The translations under genes were made by a program, and so were the position numbers. The notes beneath the pieces are model-generated. The model was not told the DNA's origin. It did no database searches and saw nothing but the letters and a program-made list of their open reading frames with translations. A stretch of 12,903 bases of DNA from assembly GCF_040392825.1 (NCBI RefSeq), contig NZ_JBEBVH010000104.1, forward strand, positions 1-12,903. Direction: 5' to 3'. The first letter of the stretch is position 1. The number at the start of each line of letters is the position of its first letter. This document shows, piece by piece, positions 1 to 6,573 of the stretch. Source of the stretch: Pseudopedobacter sp040392825. GTDB taxonomy: Bacteria; Bacteroidota; Bacteroidia; Sphingobacteriales; Sphingobacteriaceae.

Positions 1-686
1 ATTATTATTCTTTTCTTACCGTATTTTCAAACCAGCAAAGCGAATCCATAAATTTTAAATTGTATGATAGCTCTACAGATAAGGTTATCACTGTAAGCAA
101 ACCGCTTATATTTGTAGTGAATGAACATAAAGGAAATCTATTTCAATCCTATAGCATCGCAGAACCAGCTCTTAACCATTTGTCAGAAATACTCTCTTTC
201 AATTTTATAGATATCAAGAGTTTATCGTCAATAGTTAACAACGGAACTGTAAAAGTGAATATATCAGAAAGTTATCCGTTGACAAACCTGAAACCAATAT
301 TTACTTTAAGTGCGGGTGCAAGTCTTTTTAAGAACAAGGTATTGCAAAAATCTGGTGAAATTATTGATAATTTCTCTTCAGAAATAACTTATCAAGTATT
401 GTCTGAAGACGAATCCAATTTAAAAAGTTATAAGGTTAATATAAGTTCATCAACAGATCCCACATTATTCTATAAAAAAGATGCGGTATGCTATGCTCGG
501 GGAGCTATTAAAGTTGTTTCTAAAAGAGAAGGAGCGTTAGTTCAGGTTACCAGCAACGGGAAAACTGTAGCAACTCGGCAAATTAAAAATGGCGAGGCAT
601 TATTCCCGGATTTAAACGCAGGCTCCTATATAGCTACATTGGGAAATGAGTGGAAGATTATCAATATCCTTTTAAAAGAAAAGTAA
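1..686 (+). CDS. C-terminal part of a secreted surface protein (5' end outside window)
   Basis: The reading frame is open from base 3 to the TAA at 684-686, giving 227 visible residues. A TTG at 60 could start a 208-residue protein, but coding-like sequence continues upstream of it, so I read this as the tail of a larger gene. The first ~60 residues (INFKLYDSSTDKVI..PLIFVV..G) resemble beta-strand segments repeated in large Bacteroidota surface proteins. Roughly residues 65-150 resemble a cadherin-like or DUF5018-type beta-sandwich, judged by the pattern L-PIFTLSAGA, ITYQVLSEDE, SYKVNIS. The last ~70 residues (GAIKVVS, GKTVATRQIKNG, LNAGSYIATLG) have the strand order of a T9SS type A-like sorting domain but lack a clear PNP motif. 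It probably ends at the cell surface. Its substrate or ligand is unknown. Domain calls are by eye and moderate. Confidence 0.7.
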   Translation, partial: YYSFLTVFSNQQSESINFKLYDSSTDKVITVSKPLIFVVNEHKGNLFQSYSIAEPALNHLSEILSFNFIDIKSLSSIVNNGTVKVNISESYPLTNLKPIFTLSAGASLFKNKVLQKSGEIIDNFSSEITYQVLSEDESNLKSYKVNISSSTDPTLFYKKDAVCYARGAIKVVSKREGALVQVTSNGKTVATRQIKNGEALFPDLNAGSYIATLGNEWKIINILLKEK

Positions 687-710
687 TTATTATATAAGAT
701 TGTGAATATC

Positions 711-824
711 ATGAATAGTTTAAAAATTGTTTTAAGTATACTGGTACTGGTTTTATTCTTAGGATGTAAAAAAGAGAGCTCCTGTAAAGATGTTGTTCAG
801 GGAGATTTTGAATTAGTCGAGTAA
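711..824 (+). CDS. Putative 37-residue lipoprotein
   Basis: The ATG at 711 opens a 37-codon frame ending at TAA 822-824. It starts 24 bases after the preceding gene on the same strand. The product has an N-terminal Lys (MNSLK), a hydrophobic run (IVLSILVLVLFL) and a lipobox-like LFLGC with Cys19, followed by KKESSCKD. That is a plausible signal peptidase II site and leaves a mature peptide of only 19 residues with a second Cys at position 25. The -3 residue is Phe, so the lipobox is loose, as is common in Bacteroidota. The stop codon lies inside a hairpin followed by a T-rich tract, which suits the end of a transcription unit. The function is not recognisable. It could be a real small envelope lipoprotein or the stub of a degraded longer lipoprotein gene. 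Confidence 0.5.
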   Translation: MNSLKIVLSILVLVLFLGCKKESSCKDVVQGDFELVE

Positions 825-851
825 TCTTTGTTGGTGAAGATTATTGTTATT
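822..851 (+). terminator. Terminator-like hairpin over the stop codon of the small lipoprotein gene
   Basis: Bases 822-828 (TAATCTT) pair perfectly with 837-843 (AAGATTA) around an 8-base loop. TTGTTATT follows. The stem is AT-rich and the T tract is interrupted, so termination may be weak. Confidence 0.4.
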
Positions 852-1099
852 AAATATGTGCTTTTAAGTTTGTAAGTCGCAGTATTACAACCTGAGACAG
901 GTTAATGTATTAGAGTATCGAAAGATATTCATGGCGCACATAAAGTGATTAAAGTCTAGCAAGAAGGTGCCGGTTTTATGAAAATTGTATTGTGTAACTG
1001 ACGTTCATTGTTTTATTCTAAGTTATCCCCGCCAATCTTTGAAATTCTGGTCAGATCATCTGGCAGATTTCTAGAAAAATACTCAGCTTCGGGAGCATC

Positions 1100-1136
1100 A
1101 AAAGCCGATAAGTTCTTCTTATTGGCTTTTTTGTTT
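1100..1136 (+). terminator. Strong rho-independent terminator-like hairpin (orphan)
   Basis: Bases 1100-1112 pair with 1118-1130 over 13 positions, with one G-T wobble at 1107/1123. The loop is 5 bases (TTCTT) and a TTTTTTG tract follows. A-rich sequence on the 5' side could also make it act on the minus strand. No intact gene lies directly upstream on the plus strand, so whatever it once ended is missing or is a non-coding transcript. Confidence 0.65.
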
Positions 1137-1163
1137 TCATATTATATCCATTATATTTTACTT

Positions 1164-1330
1164 ATGTATTGGGTTTATATTCTTCAATCTCAGGTTTCGG
1201 ATAAGTACTATATCGGGCAGACAAACAACCTCGAACCGTCTATTGGCACATAATTCCTCTGACAGAAAGACTTATACCTTTTTCTGTTCGTAGAGTTAAG
1301 CAAAGCATCTCTTCGGATTCTAAAAGGAGT
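1164..1330 (+). pseudogene. GIY-YIG nuclease (YhbQ/UvrC-type) remnant, frameshifted
   Basis: The ATG at 1164 starts MYWVYILQSQ..DKYYIGQTNNLE, the classic N-terminal core of small GIY-YIG domain proteins, with the V-Y-I...Y-Y-I-G motif intact. At about 1236 the frame breaks and a stop is reached at 1251. Shifting by one base (from 1237) restores the expected continuation RLLAHNSSDRKTYT, until a second stop at 1291. A third frame around 1290-1330 gives VKQSISSDSKR, which resembles the next conserved strand/helix of the family. Intact members are about 80-100 residues. The break points and missing C-terminus mean that no functional nuclease is made. This is a decayed copy, unless the single-base excess at 1236 is a sequencing error. 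Confidence 0.65.
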
Positions 1331-1623
1331 CTCCAGACTTTCAACACTCGGACTACATTAACATGTCATCCGATTGCTTACTATGGTTCAGCACTCATGT
1401 TAAAAGTATGGATGATTCCATACCGGTTTATAACAGATTGGAGACAGATTGCATATAAAGACGGATGAAACTCGGACAAAACAGGGAGATTATCCCTCTT
1501 TGATCCCTTTTTACTCCCTCTTTAAAATGTGTTTAACCTGTCTTTTTATCGAAGCATTTATATATTAAATAATAATCAAACCCGAAGACATTATGAGCGG
1601 ATTAGTAAAGATTTAGTAAGCTC

Positions 1624-1650
1624 TAGGTAAAGTAGATTCTATTTGACCTA
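1624..1650. repeat. Imperfect 27-base palindrome
   Basis: TAGGTAAAGTAGA at 1624-1636 is largely complementary to 1638-1650, with mismatches at two symmetrical position pairs and an unpaired centre. It lies in non-coding sequence. It could be a hairpin in a transcript or an operator-like site. No T tract follows it. Confidence 0.3.
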
Positions 1651-1757
1651 CTGGAAATATTGAAGTCTCCATTTTGCGTAAAAATGAAGAAAGGGTAAAG
1701 CGGCCAAAAGTGCTAAATGCATTCCTTGGAACTTCTTGTGTATTATTTAAGAAATTT

Positions 1758-1779
1758 AAAAATTACCTTATTAAGGTAA
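1758..1779 (-). terminator. Probable terminator of the alpha/beta hydrolase gene
   Basis: Bases 1763-1770 (TTACCTTA) and 1772-1779 (TAAGGTAA) form a perfect inverted repeat with a one-base centre. On the minus strand it is followed by TTTTT (1758-1762). It begins 18 bases past the hydrolase stop codon. In practice the central pairs must open to form a loop, which leaves a short stem, so strength is uncertain. Confidence 0.45.
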
Positions 1780-1797
1780 ATACCCATTTATATCCTG

Positions 1798-2697
1798 CTA
1801 GTTCCCTTTTCCCAGCATTTGAATCCATTCTGGTTTATAAATTTTATCACTAATTCCGGCACCATGTGCTTTACTTGTCTGGCGTACTTCTTTTGATAAA
1901 GCCAAAATATGATTGTCTGGAATTTTCATCGCTTTACAGCTTTCCAAAATCGTCATTGCTTTGGGTTCTTCGACATGATAAGTTGCATACCAGCGTTTAG
2001 GAGGAGTAACACTATCTTTAGAATACCAGCTTGCTATTTTATTTCCGCCGGCGTAGTCCCACCCGCCGGAAAAGGAAATTACCCTTGCCACCCGCGAACG
2101 TTTAGCGATAAAAGCTGCCATTCCACCTCCTTGTGACTGGCCTGATAAAGCAATCTCATTCCATTTTATATCGCCGTTCTGCAAATATTTCTCCCAGTTA
2201 CCTTGTTTGTCGTGGTCTGCAAGATAAACAAGTAATTTAGTAATACGGTTAATGATAGCATCTTGTGGCTCGTCGGGAAATAATGAGGTGACGTTTTCTC
2301 CGTAAATTCTTTTTATTCTAAACTTTTCTACACAATCCGGGTCTTTATTAAACTGTTTTTCTTCTGCACATACTACCACACCGGCCGGAAGATTAAAATA
2401 AGACAAGCTTATTACCCGGTAGCCTTGCTCTATAGCCGTTAAGAAAAAATCATTAGGCTTTTTAGGGGGGATTCCGCCGGTTCCTGTCAGGAAGATTAGC
2501 AATTTCCCTTGTTTAATAGACGGATTGTAAACAACCAGGTGTGGCGAATCAAAAGATGTAATACTACTATCTGTTGTAGACGGGATTATGTGGAACTGGA
2601 CTAGCGACTTTGTAGACGGTTTTATCTGGCCACATAAGTTCTGTGCGATAAAAGCGATGAAGATTTGAATAAACAGATGTTTTTTTATTGTTCTCAT
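1798..2697 (-). CDS. Secreted alpha/beta hydrolase (BPSS1187-like)
   Basis: This is a 299-residue protein with an N-terminal export signal (Lys5-6 followed by a hydrophobic run). The likely signal peptidase I cut is after the CGQ at 22-24. The fold is indicated by the oxyanion-region motif TGTGG (71-75), the nucleophile elbow G-Q-S-Q-G with Ser188 (186-190), and a candidate catalytic His278 in the motif KAHGAG. The acid residue is less certain; Asp214 (GGWD) is one candidate. Cys110 and Cys122 may form a disulfide. It probably acts in the periplasm or outside the cell as an esterase or acylhydrolase; the substrate cannot be read from sequence. It is transcribed alone, divergently from the YoaK-family gene, with its own likely terminator. 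Length and motif order fit a complete enzyme. Confidence 0.8.
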   Translation of the reverse strand: MRTIKKHLFIQIFIAFIAQNLCGQIKPSTKSLVQFHIIPSTTDSSITSFDSPHLVVYNPSIKQGKLLIFLTGTGGIPPKKPNDFFLTAIEQGYRVISLSYFNLPAGVVVCAEEKQFNKDPDCVEKFRIKRIYGENVTSLFPDEPQDAIINRITKLLVYLADHDKQGNWEKYLQNGDIKWNEIALSGQSQGGGMAAFIAKRSRVARVISFSGGWDYAGGNKIASWYSKDSVTPPKRWYATYHVEEPKAMTILESCKAMKIPDNHILALSKEVRQTSKAHGAGISDKIYKPEWIQMLGKGN

Positions 2698-3032
2698 TTG
2701 TTTGAACCACTTAGCTTCATTAAATATAATTAAAAAAATAACAGTTAAATGTTTTCTCTAATTCCATTATTAAAACGGAAGATAATGACGGATACTTCAT
2801 ACTTGAGATCAGGAAGAAAATCCTCTGAGGGCTTAGACAACTTCTTCTTTTACAGGTAAAAATGCAGAGATTTGTCAAGATGGGTTTGTATAGGTATTTT
2901 AAGTACATTTATTTATTGCATAATCAGGCTTTTAATAAGATATATGTTCTTCCTGGCTATAAAAGAATTTAAGATTATGGTTAAATTTATGAAAGAAATA
3001 AATTTATACTTGCAGGCTAATCTATATGAATT
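2698..3032. other. Divergent intergenic region
   Basis: This 335-base gap separates the hydrolase (-) from the YoaK-family gene (+), so both promoters should lie here. A 62-codon minus frame at 2720-2908 has no recognisable features and is not called. The only promoter-like element I can point to is the -7 box at 3005-3012. I see no repeat or RNA gene. Confidence 0.5.
3005..3012 (+). promoter_or_regulatory. Candidate Bacteroidota -7 promoter element
   Basis: TATACTTG matches the Bacteroidota consensus TAnnTTTG at all but one position and lies 20 bases before the ATG at 3033. A convincing -33 TTG box about 20 bases upstream is not visible, so this rests on one element. Confidence 0.3.
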
Positions 3033-3752
3033 ATGTTTAGACATATAGGAAAAAACCGAACTTATTCACATAATTTAAAGCTGGCTTCCATGTTGTCTTT
3101 TGCTGCGGGAATCGTGAATGTAACTGGAGTAATGGCTTTAAAAATTCTTACTACAAATGTAACAGGTCATTTCGCTTATTTTTCTGAAGAAGTCGTACTG
3201 CAGAGCTACTCGGCTGCCATTGTGTTTCTTTTATACATCTTATCCTTTTTAATGGGAGCATTTTGTTCAAGCCTGTTTATAGAGGTTATTATCAGAAAAA
3301 ATGCATCTGTTTCTTATGTAATTCCCATGTTTATGGAAATGAGCATTTTATTCTTGATTTCAGTTTTAGGATTTGAGGTTTTTGGCACTCAACTTATTGC
3401 ATATCTTCTGCTATTTGCTATGGGACTACAAAATGCTTTAGTTACCAAGGTATCGCGTTCTGTTGTCAGGACAACACATTTAACAGGCATATTTACAGAT
3501 TTGGGTATCGAACTTTCCCAATTGATATTTTGTCGGCGTGATATGTTTAGTTATAAGGAAATTAAACGAAGTATCAATTTGAAACTGGCTATTATATTTT
3601 GTTTTTTTAGTGGTTGCCTGCTGGGAGGGTTGGTGTATAGCAGATTGGTGTTAAATACACTGTTAATTGCCGTTTTTGTTCTTCTTGTCGCTTTGTATTA
3701 TGATTACATACGATTAAGGTACTATTATTTAAAAAGGAAATTTACACACTAA
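3033..3752 (+). CDS. YoaK/DUF1275 family integral membrane protein
   Basis: This 239-residue protein is almost entirely hydrophobic, with about six predicted membrane spans. Family signatures are visible: LSFAAGIVNVTG near residue 21, then the TTNVTGHFA block, and later GLQNALVTKVS followed by the hallmark RTTHLTGIFTDLGIEL. These place it in the YoaK (DUF1275) family of inner-membrane proteins, whose transported substrate or role is not established. The C-terminus is basic (YYYLKRKFTH), which suggests it stays in the cytoplasm. The ATG at 3033 is the first in frame after the candidate promoter. There is no strong Shine-Dalgarno sequence, as is normal in this phylum. It is a single-gene unit convergent with the adhesin operon. 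No clear terminator is seen in the 88 bases before that operon's end. Confidence 0.88.
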   Translation: MFRHIGKNRTYSHNLKLASMLSFAAGIVNVTGVMALKILTTNVTGHFAYFSEEVVLQSYSAAIVFLLYILSFLMGAFCSSLFIEVIIRKNASVSYVIPMFMEMSILFLISVLGFEVFGTQLIAYLLLFAMGLQNALVTKVSRSVVRTTHLTGIFTDLGIELSQLIFCRRDMFSYKEIKRSINLKLAIIFCFFSGCLLGGLVYSRLVLNTLLIAVFVLLVALYYDYIRLRYYYLKRKFTH

Positions 3753-3840
3753 AAGGTTGCGGCGCAGAATAGCTAATGTGTCTAAAAGATGCCCTATTGC
3801 ATATAATTCGGCACTTTATGGAGATAAAGAAAGTATTTCA

Positions 3841-4830
3841 TTAGAAATAACACCCGTATTGCGTTCGGTTATTTGATTTGTCTCTCAGGAATAAACCTAG
3901 CGAAATTTCATGAGTGCCATTATTTAAGTTTTTAAGCTTGTTTAAAGAATAGTCGAAAGAATATCCAATTCTGAGTTTTGAGGTTGGAAAAAGTTCTATC
4001 AGAGCACCTGTGGAACTGGACTTGGATAGGTCTTTTTGCAAATGTGGTTTATCATATAATTTTACAGAAGTTCTGTACATCGCTCCAATCCATATTTTTT
4101 CTTTAAGCAAAATAAATCCGTTTATGTCAAGATTTGTTGGGCCCCCAAAGTCATCTTTTAATAAGACCATGGGTTTAATAATCAAATCGTTCGAGGCTTT
4201 AACAATAAGTCCACCTAAAAAATAGAGATGTGGTTTTAGTCCTATATGCCAATCGTTCTCTTTTTGTCCGATAGAAAGACCAGAAAGTATATTAGAAGCA
4301 GATACACCAGTGAAGAAATGCTGACTGGAAAAAAGTATACCTAATCTTGCGTCTGGCATTATTGTAGACTCATTTCCGGCAGGAATATATTCGTCGCCAG
4401 CTTCATTCGCATCAAATGCGCTGCCATTCATAGCAGTTTGGCGTAGTCCTATGTTAAATCCAAAAGAAAGTTTTTTGTTTGTATAATCGTCTATTAAAAT
4501 ATGGTAAGCATAACCTCCGTGTATTCCGAGATTGCTCTGTGCACCAATTTTATCACTATTTACCATTAATGAGAGCCCAACTTTTTCGTTTCCCAGAAGT
4601 GCGTCTGCAGCAAAGGAAAAAGATTCGGGTGCACCTTCTACTCCGGTCCACTGCTTTCTATAGGTACTCTGTAAATACAGGTTATTTTTATATCCTGCAT
4701 AGGCTGGGTTAACATGAATGGTATTAAATATGTACTGGGTAAAGTTAGCGTCCTGTTGCGCTATACCTGGCAATGGCAACACAACTAAATACCATATAGT
4801 AATGAAATTGATCCGTTTCATAGACCTCAT
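3841..4830 (-). CDS. PorP/SprF family T9SS outer-membrane protein (copy 1)
   Basis: This 329-residue protein has a signal peptide ending near GIAQQ, followed by the family hallmark DANFTQYIFNTIHVNPAYAG and then YRKQWTGVEGAP. The rest alternates polar and hydrophobic residues typical of a beta-barrel. Members assist the type IX secretion system, and F. johnsoniae SprF is needed for export of the type B cargo SprB. The upstream gene (4827-5783) encodes such a cargo and its stop codon overlaps this ATG (ATGA), so the two are probably translationally coupled and functionally paired. A second ATG at 4821, preceded by GAGG at short distance, would give a more usual signal peptide (MKRINF..) and may be the true start. 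It is the last gene of the operon. Confidence 0.9.
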   Translation of the reverse strand: MRSMKRINFITIWYLVVLPLPGIAQQDANFTQYIFNTIHVNPAYAGYKNNLYLQSTYRKQWTGVEGAPESFSFAADALLGNEKVGLSLMVNSDKIGAQSNLGIHGGYAYHILIDDYTNKKLSFGFNIGLRQTAMNGSAFDANEAGDEYIPAGNESTIMPDARLGILFSSQHFFTGVSASNILSGLSIGQKENDWHIGLKPHLYFLGGLIVKASNDLIIKPMVLLKDDFGGPTNLDINGFILLKEKIWIGAMYRTSVKLYDKPHLQKDLSKSSSTGALIELFPTSKLRIGYSFDYSLNKLKNLNNGTHEISLGLFLRDKSNNRTQYGCYF

Positions 4831-5783
4831 TTTTTCTTGTCGCGAATAAGTGTGATATAACCCTTAAAGATTTCCTGTTTATCCATCATTTTAATAGTTA
4901 GGATATAGAAGTAAGTGCCTTCATGTAGACCTTCGCCGGTCCACTTATTATCATAGTGTTTTTGTTCAAATACATGACTTCCCCATCTGTTCAGGATTAC
5001 AATTTCATTTTCCGGATAATTTTCGAGACCTGGTATCTCAAAATAGTCGTTCTTACCATCGAAGTTTGGTGTAAAAACATTAGGGATTTTCAGTTCCATA
5101 GTTTCAATAATGGCATCAGAAGTATTATCCGTTAGATTAGGGTCTGTCTCATCAGCTTTTACAAAAGCTACATTTTTTACATTTCCGGGGTTTATGGCTT
5201 TTACAACCAGTTTTAAATCTAAGCTCTCACCTTTATTTAGCTGTTTAATTTCCCAGGTGGCTGTGTTTTTAGCAGAGTTAAATTGGCTGTTAACTCCGGT
5301 AACAAAAGGAATTTCTACAAATTCTAATCCATCTGGTAAAGGATCTTCTACAACTATATTGTTTGCAATTTCGGGTCCTTTATTGTTTATTTTTAATGTA
5401 TAAGTTACCGCATCATTTATTTTTATCCTTGTAAGTTCGGTCAGTTTAACAATGCTGATATCGGCCAATAATGTTTGTTTAGGTTCTACAATAATTGAAA
5501 TAGGATCAGAAATTTCAGAAGAACAATCTGTAGCGTTAAATGCAATTACCGTATAAAGCCCTGCATCACTTACCGTATAGCTGTTTAAAACTGCATTTAG
5601 AATTGGAGTACCGTCTTTAAACCACTGAAAATGCTGTGCATTTTTCGTATTTGCCTTTAATGTCAGAGACGAACCTTTGGTTATTTTTATTGGTTGGGCG
5701 GTATTGTTTAATTGGGCATACCCCGCTATGGTAAAGAGTAGCAGGGTATGGGTGAGAAAATATCTTAGACAAAACCTCAGCAT
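4827..5783 (-). CDS. Ig-like/DUF11 surface protein with T9SS type B sorting domain
   Basis: This 318-residue protein has a signal peptide (cleavage near GYAQ, residues 21-24). An Ig-like domain spans about 28-100, with QWFKDGTPI and DAGLYTVIA typical of such folds. A DUF11-type domain spans about 105-228 (VTYTLKINNKGPE, VVEDPLPDGLEFV, NVAFVKADETDPN). A type B C-terminal sorting domain fills 232-318, with IPNVFTPNFDGKNDYFEI, ILNRWG, W-x-G and GTYFYIL, ending KGYITLIR. It carries four extra residues, DKKK, after the usual end. It is predicted to cross the outer membrane through the T9SS and to stay surface-attached or be released. It begins three bases after the Ig-like gene upstream and overlaps the PorP/SprF gene downstream by four bases. 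The protein is small for this class of cargo. Confidence 0.88.
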   Translation of the reverse strand: MLRFCLRYFLTHTLLLFTIAGYAQLNNTAQPIKITKGSSLTLKANTKNAQHFQWFKDGTPILNAVLNSYTVSDAGLYTVIAFNATDCSSEISDPISIIVEPKQTLLADISIVKLTELTRIKINDAVTYTLKINNKGPEIANNIVVEDPLPDGLEFVEIPFVTGVNSQFNSAKNTATWEIKQLNKGESLDLKLVVKAINPGNVKNVAFVKADETDPNLTDNTSDAIIETMELKIPNVFTPNFDGKNDYFEIPGLENYPENEIVILNRWGSHVFEQKHYDNKWTGEGLHEGTYFYILTIKMMDKQEIFKGYITLIRDKKK

Positions 5784-5786
5784 TAA

Positions 5787-6467
5787 TTAAATACCAGACA
5801 CCGGACTTTCAATGGTTATAGTCGGTTTAGTTGGTAAATCGCTAACCGTAACATTAAGAACGCCGCTATCTCCGGCACAGTAGTATTTATTGTTAAAATA
5901 ATAAGCATATTTTAATTTATACTTATAGACTCCGGCCGTGGTAGCTACGGGAACAAGGGTGGCATTTGTTGCTCCTGTAATCTTTGTCTCTGCGCTGCTT
6001 GTATTATCTACACTATACCACTGGTAGGCAATATTTGCATCCTGTGCGTTTTGATCTTTTGCACTAACAGTACTTGTAAATGTAGTTGTTGAAGCATTAG
6101 GACCACAATAATCTGCAACAGTAGGACTAATTGTCAAAGGGTCTAATACGTAAACGGGAATTTCCTGCCAGTCTGAGATACAATTCGTAGTGGAATTTTT
6201 AACTGCTATATAATAATATCCGGTTCCTTTGGGAGCAAATGTAGTTTCACTGGGACCTACAGTCGGAGTTATCGGGTCATTTGGAGTAGGTGTAGGATTT
6301 GCACTATATGAAATTTCGTAAGTTGTTCCCGCTGCAGCATTAGGGATTTTAATGTTTTCTCCATTACAAATAAATTGGGTGGCAACATTTGCAGGGTCAA
6401 CTGCTGCGAACATTTTTGGAGAAAACAGGAGTCCAAAAATTGCAAATGAGAGTAAGGTTTTTTTCAT
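5787..6467 (-). CDS. Secreted two-domain Ig-like protein without sorting domain
   Basis: This 226-residue protein has a signal peptide (MKKTLLSFAIFGLLF, cleavage near MFA). Two Ig/PKD-like domains follow, at about 24-108 and 109-209. Each contains two cysteines (34 and 96; 121 and 197), as in the repeats of the large adhesin in this operon. The end, LPTKPTITIESPVSGI, looks like the linker that would lead into a third domain, but the frame stops there. No type A or type B T9SS sorting domain is present, so export beyond the periplasm is not explained. It lies between a hairpin-containing gap and the type B cargo gene, three bases from the latter. It may be a subunit or partner of that cargo, or a truncated adhesin. 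No named family recognised. Confidence 0.75.
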   Translation of the reverse strand: MKKTLLSFAIFGLLFSPKMFAAVDPANVATQFICNGENIKIPNAAAGTTYEISYSANPTPTPNDPITPTVGPSETTFAPKGTGYYYIAVKNSTTNCISDWQEIPVYVLDPLTISPTVADYCGPNASTTTFTSTVSAKDQNAQDANIAYQWYSVDNTSSAETKITGATNATLVPVATTAGVYKYKLKYAYYFNNKYYCAGDSGVLNVTVSDLPTKPTITIESPVSGI

Positions 6468-6490
6468 GGCTTTAAGGTTTTAGGCGGTGA

Positions 6491-6554
6491 CAGGTTAAAA
6501 TGGAGTGCCGTTGATCTTTTTGTTGATCATACGACACTCTCTGACTTAAACCTG
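6491..6554 (-). promoter_or_regulatory. Long imperfect hairpin between the microprotein and Ig-like genes
   Basis: CAGGTT (6491-6496) pairs with AACCTG (6549-6554). Inside these, GAGTG (6503-6507), CGT (6509-6511) and GATC (6513-6516) pair with CACTC (6535-6539), ACG (6531-6533) and GATC (6525-6528), leaving a T-rich 8-base loop. No T tract follows on the minus strand, so this is not a standard terminator. It could be an mRNA processing or stability element, an attenuator, or part of a leader for the gene starting at 6467. Confidence 0.45.
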
Positions 6555-6573
6555 GTGCATTTTAGTGTTGGTT

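Larger units (their letters stand above)
825..1797. other. Gene-poor region of about 970 bases
   Basis: No intact gene is convincing here. The region contains a small palindrome AACCTG-AGA-CAGGTT at 889-903, the hairpin at 1100-1136, and the GIY-YIG relic from 1164. Bases 1330-1620 show no protein family I recognise and could be an interspersed element or decayed sequence. An imperfect 27-base palindrome lies at 1624-1650. The terminator of the minus-strand hydrolase is at 1758-1779. An 81-codon frame at 1008-1253 is not treated as a gene in its full length, because only its last 29 codons resemble a protein family. Confidence 0.6.

Noticed and set aside
1023..1097. tRNA or tRNA relic upstream of the hairpin, suggested by GGGAGCA at 1091-1097, partial pairing with 1023-1029 and a 5-bp stem at 1059-1075
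   Set aside because: The stem-loop spacing is wrong, the loop lacks T33, and there is no T-arm with GTTCRA before the acceptor.
1008..1253. 81-codon plus-strand frame read as a membrane protein
   Set aside because: The first 52 codons run through a terminator hairpin and have no family resemblance. Only the part from 1164 matches GIY-YIG, and that part is frameshifted.
2720..2908. 62-codon minus-strand frame in the divergent intergenic region
   Set aside because: There is no signal, motif or plausible composition, and it occupies the space where both promoters are expected.
3753..3840. Bidirectional terminator between the convergent YoaK-family and PorP/SprF genes
   Set aside because: Only a broken stem (TGCC/GGCA with mismatches) is visible and there is no T tract on either strand.
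5787..6467. Split gene: the Ig-like protein and the type B CTD protein as one frameshifted ORF
   Set aside because: The downstream protein has its own complete signal peptide and start codon three bases after the stop, so these are two genes.
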